A stretch of DNA of 64,000 nt from Dictyobacter arantiisoli (GCF_008326305.1 NZ_BIXY01000012.1:38307-102306); one strand, 5' to 3'; positions 55,084 through 64,000 are shown, numbered from the stretch's first letter. Numbers and translations: made by a program. The notes: a model not told the origin generated them from the letters alone.

Positions 55084-55551
55084 TCAGAGAGAGAGGCGGT
55101 AGTAAAGTTCGCGGTGCTTGAGTTCAAAACCCAGAGATTCGTAGAGGCGGATCGCCGACGTATTTTGATCCCAGACATGCAGGTCGATCTGGTCCAGTCC
55201 TAGCTCGCTTTTGGCATGATTTACAATATGCTCAAGTAAGTGGCGCGCATAGCCATGGCCTCGCTGCTCAGGATGGACAATGACGCGTTTGATGTATCCA
55301 ATCGCGGGCTTTGTAGCGGCTGAGGGGATCATCAATTCGGCTTTGGCGATGACAGTGCCTGCAACTTCGACCAGAAAAATCAGCGTCCGTTCATGGGTTG
55401 AGGGATCAATCGAGCCAAAATATTTATGCATTTCACGATGGATGTCACGGGTGGGTGAGGCACTAAAACTCTCAAGCAGCTCGATAACGTCGATATCTTC
55501 TGGTGTGGCCAAACGAATGACCGTGGTGGTAGTAGAGGCTTTATCTGTCAT
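55084..55551 (-). CDS. GNAT N-acetyltransferase
   Basis: The 155-residue protein is a single GNAT domain: LATPEDIDVIELLESF at the start, acetyl-CoA-binding IVHPEQRGHGYARHLLEHIV (about 93-112) and the closing SAIRLYESLGFELKHRE. It transfers an acetyl group from CoA to an amine, but the acceptor cannot be told. AGGAAAAATT precedes the ATG by suitable spacing. No partner gene is adjacent apart from the small membrane protein 59 bases upstream. Confidence 0.9.
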   Translation of the reverse strand: MTDKASTTTTVIRLATPEDIDVIELLESFSASPTRDIHREMHKYFGSIDPSTHERTLIFLVEVAGTVIAKAELMIPSAATKPAIGYIKRVIVHPEQRGHGYARHLLEHIVNHAKSELGLDQIDLHVWDQNTSAIRLYESLGFELKHRELYYRLSL

Positions 55552-55609
55552 ACAATTTTTCCTGGTTCAAAATAGGTCAGCAAAGACGGGATATCCAATT
55601 CAGGGTGGC

Positions 55610-55810
55610 TTATGATTGTCGCCTTCTCGGCAATTTTAAAATAGCAACAAGAGCGGTAATCGAGCACGCAAGGAGTAGTAGCGCATACATTGCGTTTTCG
55701 CTATCTATCATTTTCGCCGTTAACGAGTCATGGAGCATTGCCAGGCCCCACCAGAGGAATCCAATAAAAACAGCAAACAAAAGAATGGTGCTGATGTATT
55801 TCTTATTCAT
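55610..55810 (-). CDS. Small two-helix membrane protein
   Basis: The 66-residue protein has two membrane helices (ISTILLFAVFIGFLWWGLAM and MYALLLLACSITALVAIL) and a basic tail PRRRQS. AAGGGA precedes the ATG at about eight bases. No family is recognised. It probably shares a transcript with the GNAT gene downstream. Confidence 0.6.
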   Translation of the reverse strand: MNKKYISTILLFAVFIGFLWWGLAMLHDSLTAKMIDSENAMYALLLLACSITALVAILKLPRRRQS

Positions 55811-55934
55811 GAAATTAATCCCTTGCGCAAAGTAGGTGAGACGAGAATGAAATCGTCCGCCATTTGATTAAAATTATAACATATCCAAACGCGAGATAAC
55901 GAAAAACAGGACACTTTGTTACCAGAGAGCATAA

Positions 55935-56190
55935 GAATGTGTCAGACTCCCATGGTCTCCACGGTTTTTGTGCATGCGTTTTCGCACCTACGGTGCTCAA
56001 ACTTCTTTTGAGTGTGTGATGGAGAAAAAGTTCTTCGAACTTTTTCTCCATCACACACTCAAAAGGGTGCAGGCACTTGCTCAAAAACATTATATTATGT
56101 ATTACATCAAGTGTTCTTCGAACCTTTTGATGCAATACATAATATAATGTTTTTTGAGCACCGTAGGTGCGAAGACCATGGGTGTTTAAC
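55935..56190. repeat. Long-hairpin intergenic repeat, copy F, composite of two hairpins
   Basis: The left element starts GTGTCAGACTCCCATGG like the end of copy A in reverse, then the small palindrome GCACC-TAC-GGTGC. Its perfect 29-bp stem is 56005-56033 with 56037-56065, closed by TTC. A second, AT-rich and imperfect hairpin spans 56079-56158 and leads into GAGCACCGTAGGTGCGAAGA. The two elements are back-to-back next to the Nudix gene stop at 56213. Confidence 0.75.
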
Positions 56191-56212
56191 ATACACGCAA
56201 CAGAAAAGGAGC

Positions 56213-56818
56213 TCAAACTTGTAGTGCTTCCCATACGGCTCGATGGGCAACTGCGCGAAAGCGTCCCCAGTCGCCCCAGTGTGCCTCTTGCTCTGCGCTA
56301 TCGTAAACATCCATATGTTCAAGATGCTCGGCAAGAGTTAAGAGATCGGCAACAGTGACAGTGCGAAAATCCTCTACCTGCTCATCCTCATCCTCTGCAA
56401 CCAGCTCTCCACTAACTTCATCGAGCAGGAAGGCAAAGGTATAAAAGACCGACGTGAGGCCATCCATACGGGCATTCTTTTGATAAGCGATAGCAGTGAG
56501 AAAACGCTGCACAGTGACCTGTAAACCTGTCTCTTCCTGTGTTTCACGTAGCAAAGCATCGAAAATGAATTCACCGTGGCTGATTCCACCTGTGAGGAGC
56601 CGATAGGTTCCTTTAGGATAATGGGATTTCACCATGGTAAGCAGACGTCCATCCTTGCGTCGTATGACCATACAGACCTCGCCATAGCGATCCGTTTTGT
56701 TAAGAGGATCGAAGGTGTTTGTGGCCTGTAAGTCAACCTCTTTGGCCAGAGGTGACCCATAGCGTTCCGTGAGCTGCTGTAGCTCATCCTGGATCACGTC
56801 GGGTAAAGCTGAAAACAT
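56213..56818 (-). CDS. Nudix hydrolase
   Basis: The 201-residue protein has a complete Nudix box GX5EX7REUXEEXGU (about 77-99, GGISHGEF...RETQEETGLQ). An N-terminal segment of about 45 residues precedes the core. Nudix enzymes cleave nucleoside diphosphates linked to another moiety, and this one cannot be placed in a subclass. The ATG at 56818 with GGAG six bases upstream is preferred over TTG 56830. It follows the FAD oxidoreductase gene by 72 bases. Confidence 0.88.
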   Translation of the reverse strand: MFSALPDVIQDELQQLTERYGSPLAKEVDLQATNTFDPLNKTDRYGEVCMVIRRKDGRLLTMVKSHYPKGTYRLLTGGISHGEFIFDALLRETQEETGLQVTVQRFLTAIAYQKNARMDGLTSVFYTFAFLLDEVSGELVAEDEDEQVEDFRTVTVADLLTLAEHLEHMDVYDSAEQEAHWGDWGRFRAVAHRAVWEALQV

Positions 56819-56890
56819 ACAAAACTCCAAATATAATAGACAATGTACAGAGCATGGTCGGTTAGCGACAGGTGTAACAGCAGACGCGAA

Positions 56891-57943
56891 TCAACGGTGA
56901 GTGGCGATAAGCTGCTGGCTGACCGCAATGCCATGTTCCAGGGCCAGATGGAGCCGTCCACCGACAAATGCATCCCCACAGAAGGCTAATCCCTGCGGAA
57001 GGGTGAGTGCATTGAGGGTCTGCGCGTCAGCTTTCTCGGCTGGTAGTGCATAGCGCCAATGCTGAAGATCGGTAAAGACAGGCTCGGGAAGATCCTCTTG
57101 TAGTAACGTGCTAACCTGCCGCTCAACATCCTCGATAACCGTCAGGGCTGCCGTCTCCATATGTTGCTTGCTATAGGCGGGGGCCATCTGTACCAGTAAA
57201 AGACCAGCCCCCGGAGGAACACGCTCGGGAGATTTTTCATGCTCCCAGGCCAGCCAGGAGATGGCATGCTGCTTATCAGTATTGACCAGCGCATAGTATG
57301 GGCGTACACGCGGCTGCACCTGATAGCCAAGTATCACTGAAATCAAAGGATTGTAACGTGCGGCGCCGAGTTGCTGGATAATACTGCTCTGCAGAGCCTG
57401 ATCAAGCTGGCTACGCTGAATGAGCTGGCTGGCTTGAGGGGCAGGTAGAGTGATCAGCAAGCTGTCAAATGGTCCATATTCAGTACCAGCATCATCGAAG
57501 AGTTGCCAGCCGGTCGGAATGCGTTGGACGCGCTTGATACGTGTTTCCAGTTGGATCGAGAGTCCCTTAGCCATCTGACAGGCCAGGGTCACAAGGCCAC
57601 TGCGATAGTTCAGCTTCTGCTCTTGATTTTGTTTCTGATCGCCCTCTTGAATGTGCCCATCTCCATCAAAAATCCAGATGGGTTTCTGGATATCAATCAG
57701 ATCAGGGGCACGAAAACGTTCAGTAATCAGAGAGAGGCTGAGTGGTGTGCCCTCTTTGATATATTGGGCACCATGGTCGTAGATAAAGCCAGCACGCGTA
57801 CGGGTCGCCGCACGTCCACCAACCTCATTGCTCTTTTCAAACAGTGTCACGGAGTATGAATTATCCGTGTTGTCCACATCAAGCAGGGTATGGGCCGCGG
57901 CTAAACCACTTAGCCCGGCCCCTACAATTGCCACAGATCGCAT
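56891..57943 (-). CDS. FAD-dependent amine oxidase-like oxidoreductase (renalase-like)
   Basis: The 350-residue protein begins with SVAIVGAGLSGLAAAHTLL (GxGxxG) and has VTLFEKSNEVGGRAATR and GFIYDHGAQYI, the order of the flavin amine oxidase/renalase group. The C-terminal FAD motif GLAFCGDAFVGGRLHLALEH is present. It is clearly distinct from the other FAD enzyme at 16785. Neighbours (recN upstream, Nudix downstream) do not reveal its substrate. GAGGG lies six bases before the ATG. Confidence 0.88.
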   Translation of the reverse strand: MRSVAIVGAGLSGLAAAHTLLDVDNTDNSYSVTLFEKSNEVGGRAATRTRAGFIYDHGAQYIKEGTPLSLSLITERFRAPDLIDIQKPIWIFDGDGHIQEGDQKQNQEQKLNYRSGLVTLACQMAKGLSIQLETRIKRVQRIPTGWQLFDDAGTEYGPFDSLLITLPAPQASQLIQRSQLDQALQSSIIQQLGAARYNPLISVILGYQVQPRVRPYYALVNTDKQHAISWLAWEHEKSPERVPPGAGLLLVQMAPAYSKQHMETAALTVIEDVERQVSTLLQEDLPEPVFTDLQHWRYALPAEKADAQTLNALTLPQGLAFCGDAFVGGRLHLALEHGIAVSQQLIATHR

Positions 57944-58004
57944 ACAGGACCCTCGATAGCTTCCGTTAAGCGGCCCGCTACCTGCTTCTCCCCACAGGGG
58001 CAGA

Positions 58005-59951
58005 TTACATCGCGCTCAACTGACTCTTCTTATGATTATTCTGGCTGCTCGCTTGCCGCCGCCAGTTATCTTTCCACAAATTGGAACGTCCCAGCATCTC
58101 TTCGGCGTTCTTCATCGCGATTGTCGTTGCACTGCCACCCATAATATGCGCAATCTCACGAATACGCTGCTCAGGTCGTAATTCATTGACATTCGTCGTT
58201 GTCCGGTCGTCAAAAATCTGCTTATTAACATTGTAGTGTGTATCGGCAAACGCTGCAATCTGAGGTAGATGGGTAACACAAATCACCTGATGACTACTGG
58301 ATAACTGCCAGAGCTTTTCGCCAACCACCTGTCCACTGAGACCACTGATACCGGCATCAATCTCATCAAAGATCAGCGTCGGCGTGGAATCAGCATCAGC
58401 CAGAATAGTTTTGAGGGCCAGCATCAAACGCGAGGTTTCACCACCGGAAGCAATCTTAGTCAGCGGTTTAAACGGCTCACCAGGATTAGGCGCGATCAGG
58501 AATTGCACACGATCAACACCGGTGATATCACAGGCATAGTGTTGCTCGCTCTGTCCATTGATACTGACCAGGATACCCTCTTCATCAGGTACCTGGACAA
58601 TTTCAACGCGGAAGCGGGCCCGACGCATATTCAGATCATTAAGCTGAACTTCCATCAAGGTCGCCAGTGTCTCAGCAGCGGTATGACGACGGGCAGAGAG
58701 TTGCTGGGCCAGTTCAGCGATCTGAGTACGGAACTCGCCATCCTGCTGGCTCAGCTTGAGGATTATATCATCGCGATGCACGATAAGATCTAATTCTTCC
58801 TGATCCTCAGCCATACGTTGCAGAATATCTTCAATGGTTGCCCCGTATTTGCGCTTGAGACGTGTAATTAAATCCAGCCGCTCCTCAATCTCCGCCAGAC
58901 GATTGGGATCGTCCTCGATATCCGATTCATAGCTACTGATCGAGGTTGCAACATCTTCGAGTTGATAAATCGCGCCAGCCAGCGTCTCCTCATATTCTGC
59001 CATGGATTTATCGAGACGGACCAATTCGTTGAGAGAGCGCTGAGCCTGCCGCAATTGATCAAGCGAAGCCTGGAAGCCATCTCCGCTGGAGAGATCTGAA
59101 CCTTGAATAGAGCCGTAAATATGGGCACATAGCTCACGCAGGCGTTCAGCGTTATTCAACACCTTACGCTCTTCTTCCAGTTCCTCAACCTCGCCGGGAC
59201 GTAACTCGGCACGCTGGATCTCATCGATCTCAAAATTAAGGAACTCAGCACGACGCTCCTGCTCACGTCGATTCTGTTGCAGATCATGCAATTGCTTGCG
59301 GGCATTGCGCCATTCCATGACCTTTGTGCTTAACTGCTCACGCAGCGGCAACGTCTCGGCGTAGCGATCCAGAAAGTTGATATGCTGATCCGGTCGCAAC
59401 AAGCTCATGTTTTCGCTCTGACCATGGATATCAACCAGCCAGCTTGCAACCTGCTGTAAGACATGCAGGGATAACGCACGTCCATTGATGCGCGCAACCG
59501 TACGTCCTGAACGGAAAATATCGCGGGTGAGTATCAGTTGCCCATCTTCTGGCTCAAGATCATACTCTTGTAAAAGCGCAGCCAGGGCCAACTGAGCATC
59601 CGCACTATGAGCAGAACGGGCGGCACTGCTGGCCTGCTCGGTATGCTCGATCAAGGAGAGGAGGGGTGAAGATGCAGTATCATCAACCTCAACACTCTCG
59701 TCAAAAGGGAGCCAATCAGCGGGAAGTTGGGCGAGTCCCTCTACCGAGAAAACTCCTTCGACTGTAGCGCGTTCGCAACCAGCACGCACGAACTCAGCCC
59801 CAATTTTCCCACCCAGCAATGCATTGACTGCATCTATGATGATTGACTTACCCGCGCCTGTCTCACCTGTAAACACGTTAAAAGTACGGTTCAGGCGGAT
59901 TTGCAGGCGATCAATAATAGCGAAATCTTTAATCGTTAACTCTATTAGCAT
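58005..59951 (-). CDS. recN: DNA repair protein RecN
   Basis: The 648-residue SMC-like ATPase has Walker A GETGAGKS (29-36), long coiled-coil arms in the middle, an ABC signature in KIASGGETSRLMLALK and Walker B TLIFDEIDAGISG. It takes part in double-strand break repair by binding and holding DNA ends. Length fits the family, with a slightly long insert at 80-135. Its ATG overlaps the nadK 3' end by 23 bases, which is the common nadK-recN arrangement. Confidence 0.97.
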   Translation of the reverse strand: MLIELTIKDFAIIDRLQIRLNRTFNVFTGETGAGKSIIIDAVNALLGGKIGAEFVRAGCERATVEGVFSVEGLAQLPADWLPFDESVEVDDTASSPLLSLIEHTEQASSAARSAHSADAQLALAALLQEYDLEPEDGQLILTRDIFRSGRTVARINGRALSLHVLQQVASWLVDIHGQSENMSLLRPDQHINFLDRYAETLPLREQLSTKVMEWRNARKQLHDLQQNRREQERRAEFLNFEIDEIQRAELRPGEVEELEEERKVLNNAERLRELCAHIYGSIQGSDLSSGDGFQASLDQLRQAQRSLNELVRLDKSMAEYEETLAGAIYQLEDVATSISSYESDIEDDPNRLAEIEERLDLITRLKRKYGATIEDILQRMAEDQEELDLIVHRDDIILKLSQQDGEFRTQIAELAQQLSARRHTAAETLATLMEVQLNDLNMRRARFRVEIVQVPDEEGILVSINGQSEQHYACDITGVDRVQFLIAPNPGEPFKPLTKIASGGETSRLMLALKTILADADSTPTLIFDEIDAGISGLSGQVVGEKLWQLSSSHQVICVTHLPQIAAFADTHYNVNKQIFDDRTTTNVNELRPEQRIREIAHIMGGSATTIAMKNAEEMLGRSNLWKDNWRRQASSQNNHKKSQLSAM

Positions 59952-60825
59952 GATTTATTTCGTTCGCAGCCGGGTTATCGTTTCTTAACTTCGCGTTGAT
60001 AATTTGATAAAAGTAGGTTGGCGGTCGGCGCCGGAGAAAACGGGTGACATACTTACTCTTATGAACCGTGATAATCGCACCATCTTTCACTTCGCGGTTC
60101 AATTGACCATCAGCGGAAAAAACTCCATTCTGACTTCCTGTAAAGATCTGTAACTTGATTGTAGCATCTGGTTGGATGATCAGGGAACGGTCAGAGGCCA
60201 GATGGGTGGCGATAGGGGTCAGCACGGTACTTTCAACCTGGGGATGAAGCAAGGGGCCGCCGACAGCCATATTATAAGCCGTCGAACCGGTCGCAGTTGA
60301 AATAATCATGCCATCCGCATAACTGGTATTATAGTAATAATCATCCACCCAGACACCAACCTGAACGACACGCGGCCAGGTGCCACGAGCAATCACGATA
60401 TCATTGAGGGCCAGGAACTCTTCGCTCTTGCCATCCTGTTCCAGGACCGCATGCAACATCGTGCGTTCATCGACCCAGACAGAAGCATCGCCATTGAGAT
60501 AATAATCCAGATCGGTTGCGATGTCAGCAGGCTCTAACTCGGTAAGAAAACCCACACGCCCAAAATTCACTCCCACGATAGGGATATTGGTAGCGGCACA
60601 CATACGAGCGGCATGGACAATTGTCCCATCTCCTCCTAACACCAGGACGACATCACAACCCAGAAATGAGACATGTTCGTTTGAGACAAAGGAATCGAGG
60701 CCTTCTTGATGAATGTCAATCGCACGTACGGTATGCCCTTGTTGTTCTAAGGTTGGCACAAGTTGGGCGGCGAACCTGGACGAATCTTGCTTGCGTCCCT
60801 GGTAGAAAATCGCAATCGTCTTCAC
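59929..60825 (-). CDS. nadK: NAD kinase
   Basis: The 298-residue protein has the NAD kinase motif LVLGGDGTIVHAARM, NFGRVGFLTELEP, and TGSTAYNMAVGGPLLHP. It phosphorylates NAD to NADP, the only route to NADP in the cell. A GTG at 60825 lies six bases after GGAG, whereas the in-frame ATG at 60831 directly abuts it, so GTG is taken as the start. The C-terminal end runs 23 bases into recN. It sits 117 bases downstream of cca in a probable cca-nadK-recN unit. Confidence 0.95.
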   Translation of the reverse strand: MKTIAIFYQGRKQDSSRFAAQLVPTLEQQGHTVRAIDIHQEGLDSFVSNEHVSFLGCDVVLVLGGDGTIVHAARMCAATNIPIVGVNFGRVGFLTELEPADIATDLDYYLNGDASVWVDERTMLHAVLEQDGKSEEFLALNDIVIARGTWPRVVQVGVWVDDYYYNTSYADGMIISTATGSTAYNMAVGGPLLHPQVESTVLTPIATHLASDRSLIIQPDATIKLQIFTGSQNGVFSADGQLNREVKDGAIITVHKSKYVTRFLRRRPPTYFYQIINAKLRNDNPAANEINHANRVND

Positions 60826-60942
60826 TAACATCTCCAATTGGCAAGCGAGGGCGAACACGATGTGCCGCCCTTACATGTTTAGCCTCAGTAATGGTACGCC
60901 ATAGGGCGTGTATTGTCAACTATCTGTATAGTATAAATGTTC

Positions 60943-62481
60943 TTATTTTTCGCCTGTCGACTGTAATTGGTGCAGTTTTTCTTCAGCGAACCAAAAGATA
61001 TCTTCTCGTGAATGCACCACACCTTCAGCCTGCGCCTCAGCAATCGCTTCCAGCAGTTGTCCGATCAGCGGTCCTGGCTCCAGATGATAGCGACGCATCA
61101 ATTCATCGGCCTGAATCAAGCGTGGAGGCAAGATGCTATCCCGCTCCCGAATATAGCATGTCAGGAGTAAGCGCACGGTACCACGGTGACGCTGCCAGTG
61201 GATCGTCAGTGGCTCCGGCCCTCGCATCGCAAGATGATCGGCCAGGGCAACCAGGGCCACATAAATCCCATTGGGGCCCAGATCCATAAAATAGCGCCGG
61301 ATCGCACGGGGCGTAACAGGATCCTGACTGAGTTGACCTGGTCGCATATGATGGGCCGCCACCTGCTGCATCAGCCGTCCATCATGGGTACTGATACTCA
61401 AACGTTTCGCGATTGTACGGATCAGCGGCACACCTGCCTGTGGATGATGATAGAAAGTGATATTGCCTTCTTCATCCACTGCGTGGGTTGGTGGCTTCCC
61501 GATATCGTGCAGCAGGGCAGCCAGCTTCATCTGTGGTGAGAGCAAGGTCGCAAAAGAGAAGATATGCTGCTCCTCTGCCTCTAGCAGCAGTTCTTTGAGC
61601 GCCAGCAGATCACCTTGCCCACCGATATCGAAAGGGGATTGGGCAATCTCCTCAGGAGTCTGCTGGAGCGTCGTGCCCAGGGCTTCTAACATAAAAACCG
61701 TGCGCAGCGAATGATCAAAAACGTCCCAGTGATGAAGCACGGGTTGTAACATGCCACGCGCCACATCCAGCTCAGGAAGCAATGCCGTCAGAACATGCAA
61801 TTGATCCAGACAATAGAGCCGCTCAGTCGCGCCTGCGGGCCGCAAAATCGCATACAGCTCTTCGTGAATGCGCTCGGATGCGACCTGCGCTAGACGTGGT
61901 ACAGCCTGTTCTATTAAAGTGACAGTCGTGGGATCAAGCGTAAAAGCATAGTACGTCATAAAGCGTACAGCCCGCAGGATACGCAAAGGATCATACTCCA
62001 AAGCCGAGGCAGATGTCGCCCGTAGCGTTCCGGTCCGCAAATCCTGCTCACCATGGAGAGGATCAATCAGGATAGGCGTAAGTGGAACATCGGTGGCGAC
62101 AGCACTAACAGCTTCCGTCAGAGGAACCGCCATCGCGTTCACAGTAAAATCTCGCAGCGCTACATCTTCCTCAATTGTACTCCCCTGGAGTGGTGACACA
62201 TCGATCACCAGCTCCTGCTCATCCTGCTTGACAAGCACCCGCTGGGCACGGTCATGCAGAGGAGCATAGCAACCGTCCAGCACATGTGCCAGACGGCGCG
62301 CAACCGCATGGGTATCCCCTGCCGTCACGATATCCCAGTCCACACACGGCTTGCTCAGCAAAAGATTCCGTATCGATCCGCCCACCAGATAGGCAGGTCG
62401 CTGCTCTTCCACAAAAAAATGGCTGCACTGCTGCAATATCCCTATGGCCCAGGAAGAGAGCGCCCATTCTTGTTTTATCAT
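60943..62481 (-). CDS. cca: tRNA nucleotidyltransferase/poly(A) polymerase with HD domain
   Basis: The 512-residue protein has a class II nucleotidyltransferase head: YLVGGSIRNLLL, DWDIVTAGD and RDFTVNAMA, then RILRAVRFMTYY. The HD domain follows with [14 protein letters not shown] near 320, as in CCA enzymes that also have phosphohydrolase activity. The first motif is usually GGxVRD; here the Asp is Asn (SIRN). It adds CCA to tRNA 3' ends or acts as a relative that adds only part of it. ATG 62481 follows GGTGAG by six bases. Confidence 0.9.
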   Translation of the reverse strand: MIKQEWALSSWAIGILQQCSHFFVEEQRPAYLVGGSIRNLLLSKPCVDWDIVTAGDTHAVARRLAHVLDGCYAPLHDRAQRVLVKQDEQELVIDVSPLQGSTIEEDVALRDFTVNAMAVPLTEAVSAVATDVPLTPILIDPLHGEQDLRTGTLRATSASALEYDPLRILRAVRFMTYYAFTLDPTTVTLIEQAVPRLAQVASERIHEELYAILRPAGATERLYCLDQLHVLTALLPELDVARGMLQPVLHHWDVFDHSLRTVFMLEALGTTLQQTPEEIAQSPFDIGGQGDLLALKELLLEAEEQHIFSFATLLSPQMKLAALLHDIGKPPTHAVDEEGNITFYHHPQAGVPLIRTIAKRLSISTHDGRLMQQVAAHHMRPGQLSQDPVTPRAIRRYFMDLGPNGIYVALVALADHLAMRGPEPLTIHWQRHRGTVRLLLTCYIRERDSILPPRLIQADELMRRYHLEPGPLIGQLLEAIAEAQAEGVVHSREDIFWFAEEKLHQLQSTGEK

Positions 62482-63103
62482 CACAAACTCACCACAAACT
62501 TACACTAGCATAGATCAGAAGCTTCCATCCACGATCTCTGCTTTATAGTATCATCACTGTCTATATCATTACTTCCATTCAGAGATATCTATTCGTTCGA
62601 ACATCCTGACCTCTTCTATCAATACAACCCGCATAAACTCTACAATAAGCCAACAAGTATCCAAATACAAGAAAAGCCATTCTTTATTTTTGAGTCTATA
62701 TTACCCAAAGATTAGAATATCATTAGAAAATAAGAGCTATATCTATTTCTCCTTGCTTTTTTAATTTTTTGCAGGTAATATTCCCTTTGGTAAATATACG
62801 TTAAAAACACTATCTGGTCGTAGCGCTATTTATAGCATACCAGGTGTTACACTCAGGTATTTTGCTTAGAGACAATGGATATACATTGTTATATCTCTGT
62901 ATATGAATGATCGCATATGTAATGAGACCTATCCATTTTCATAGCTCTTTCGTGTTTTGTACATATTACTTATTCGATATATGCACTATAAATTCATAGA
63001 TTGCAGTATCGTTAAGCTCGCTTTGTAATGAAAATGAGTGTCTCCCTGTCTCAATAGCAAAATACCTGTTTCTCTACCACTGCTATATTGTGCTTTTAGA
63101 GAA
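62482..63103. other. AT-rich gap before the RHS gene
   Basis: The 622 bases are clearly richer in A and T than the rest of the window. They carry no credible ORF, RNA gene or strong hairpin. The plus-strand promoter for the RHS gene must lie here. The composition shift hints at a junction with a separately acquired segment. Confidence 0.5.
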
Positions 63104-64000
63104 ATGGATTTTCTTTGTATGGAGCGTTCTTCATCGATTATTCCGAATGAAGCGTCTTCGCAGACGGATACGCACGCAATGACTGCAGTAACGCGTTCGT
63201 CCTGGTCTTCCGTGCTTCGACTCTTGTTAGTAGTGAGTCTGGCAGCGGGAGCTATTCTCACCACAGCGCTTGGCACGCCACTTTCCGCCTATGCGGCAAC
63301 GGCAACGGAGACCACAGCACACACGACACCGATCACCTCACCCCCTATTGTCAGTGGAGTGGAAAAAGCTCAACAGCTATTGTTGAAACTGGCGCAGCAG
63401 TATCCTGCCCCTACCACATCAGCGAAAACCACGTACAAAAGTACGCTGCAGCCATTGACGGCAGGAGCCAGCTACAATGGCCTGGGTGATTTGCCTTTTT
63501 ATACCTTTGTTGCGAAACGCAATCTCACCGATCAGGTTTCAATGAAGGTCAATGTCGGCAACGGGAATTTGCTGCTGAACACAGCTGAAATGGGCATCAA
63601 AGGAACCGGCATCAATCTCTCCATTGGAAGTACCTATAACAGTGGTGAGAACCAGAATAACCTGCTGGATGCCGGTGACGGGTGGTTCTTTACTACCGGA
63701 CGTGGTGTCACGGTAGATCTAAGCAATCTCTCCAGTGGCATTACGCTGCATGGACCCAGTGACTACACCGCGTTCTTTGCCGCAGATGGAAGCGGCGGCT
63801 TTCGTGATGCCCCCGGCCTCAATGCGTCCATCAAGAGTGCGGGAAGTGGTACCTATAGAATCATTTTTCATAGGACCGGCGAATATTGGGGGTTTAATAG
63901 TTATGGTTCCCGCTTGATTGATTGTGATAAGAATGGCAACTGTTTGCAGTTCAGTTATGGCAGCAATGGAGATCTCAACACGATCACCGATACGCAAAAT
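63104..64000 (+). CDS. Secreted RHS/YD-repeat protein, 3' partial
   Basis: The frame stays open to the window edge, giving 299 residues. An N-terminal cytoplasmic part of about 35 residues precedes a signal-anchor (VLRLLLVVSLAAGAILTTAL, about 37-56) with likely cleavage near AYA. A mature region follows with VGNGNLLLNTAEMGIKG and the RHS-type GWFFTTGRGV and DKNGNCLQFSYG. It resembles the N-terminal part of large RHS/YD proteins, which often end in toxin or adhesin domains outside this window. The start (63104 or 63119) lacks a strong ribosome site. No partner immunity gene can be seen. Confidence 0.8.
   Translation, partial: MDFLCMERSSSIIPNEASSQTDTHAMTAVTRSSWSSVLRLLLVVSLAAGAILTTALGTPLSAYAATATETTAHTTPITSPPIVSGVEKAQQLLLKLAQQYPAPTTSAKTTYKSTLQPLTAGASYNGLGDLPFYTFVAKRNLTDQVSMKVNVGNGNLLLNTAEMGIKGTGINLSIGSTYNSGENQNNLLDAGDGWFFTTGRGVTVDLSNLSSGITLHGPSDYTAFFAADGSGGFRDAPGLNASIKSAGSGTYRIIFHRTGEYWGFNSYGSRLIDCDKNGNCLQFSYGSNGDLNTITDTQN

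Noticed and set aside
1..64000. CRISPR array, tRNA or rRNA
   Set aside because: I saw no regular direct repeats with spacers, no cloverleaf-like segment and no rRNA signature in any intergenic gap.

Overview
The window looks like a stretch of chromosome from a Chloroflexota bacterium, most likely class Ktedonobacteria. The reasons are the mid-range GC content, the many large Ser/Thr-kinase, TPR and HEAT proteins, Pro/Thr-rich secreted proteins, a kinase-Rieske fusion, a DUF951 protein beside nadD, and paired DUF1501/DUF1800 Tat proteins. This assignment rests on gene content, not on a marker gene. I found no rRNA, tRNA, CRISPR array, prophage, transposase gene or replication origin.

Layout. 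1-2.6 kb: the 3' end of a secreted polysaccharide deacetylase, a moaD-moaE pair for molybdopterin synthase, and a fused MNT-HEPN protein. 2.6-7.7 kb (minus strand): a TPR protein, a GntR/UTRA regulator, thioredoxin, a Bax-inhibitor-1 protein and a zinc-ribbon protein. 8-14.8 kb: an active-looking Ser/Thr receptor kinase, an M29-type aminopeptidase, a YbjN-like protein, and a pseudokinase fused through a membrane anchor to a Rieske [2Fe-2S] domain. 15.4-18.1 kb: DUF1015 plus an FAD amine oxidase-like enzyme. 18.1-23.3 kb: a HEAT-like protein, a tail-anchored protein, an RpoD-type sigma factor and an HD-GYP protein whose gene overlaps the sigma gene tail-to-tail. 23.7-29.3 kb: a Pro/Thr-stalk membrane protein, an orphan, a DUF3311/SSS symporter pair and an acidic coiled-coil protein. 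29.4-32.3 kb: DUF1800-DUF1501. 33-39.2 kb: a response regulator, an alpha/beta hydrolase, lipA, and 2-oxoacid dehydrogenase E2, E1-beta and E1-alpha. 39.4-46.3 kb: an FHA-PrsW fusion, MscS, nadD-DUF951, an MFS transporter and an M50-like membrane protein. 46.5-52.8 kb (minus strand, probably one operon): two related HEAT/TPR proteins, an RlmCD-type rRNA methyltransferase and maf. 53.1-62.5 kb (minus strand): a GT87-like membrane protein, a GNAT enzyme, a small membrane protein, a Nudix enzyme, an FAD oxidoreductase, recN, nadK and cca. 63.1-64 kb: the start of a secreted RHS/YD-repeat protein that runs off the window.

Two kinds of intergenic repeat stand out. The first is a long-hairpin family at about 5.9, 10.0, 32.5, 32.8, 46.4, 54.9 and 56.0 kb. 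Its stems are perfect or nearly perfect and 22-42 bp long, mostly with loops of 3-10 nt. It also carries a conserved small GCACC/GGTGC palindrome, and its best copies are about 200 bp with short terminal inverted repeats. Arm sequences differ between copies but stay self-complementary, so the hairpin itself seems to be maintained. Copies sit just downstream of stop codons. The second is a GC-rich module of about 97 bp: single at 4.2 kb, as an inverted pair at 15.1-15.3 kb, and as three tandem units at 35.3-35.6 kb.

The strongest candidates for something undescribed are the pseudokinase-Rieske protein, the covarying hairpin repeats, the MNT-HEPN fusion with a degenerate RNase motif, the MoaD homologue with a Cys after its Gly-Gly tail, and the FHA-PrsW fusion.
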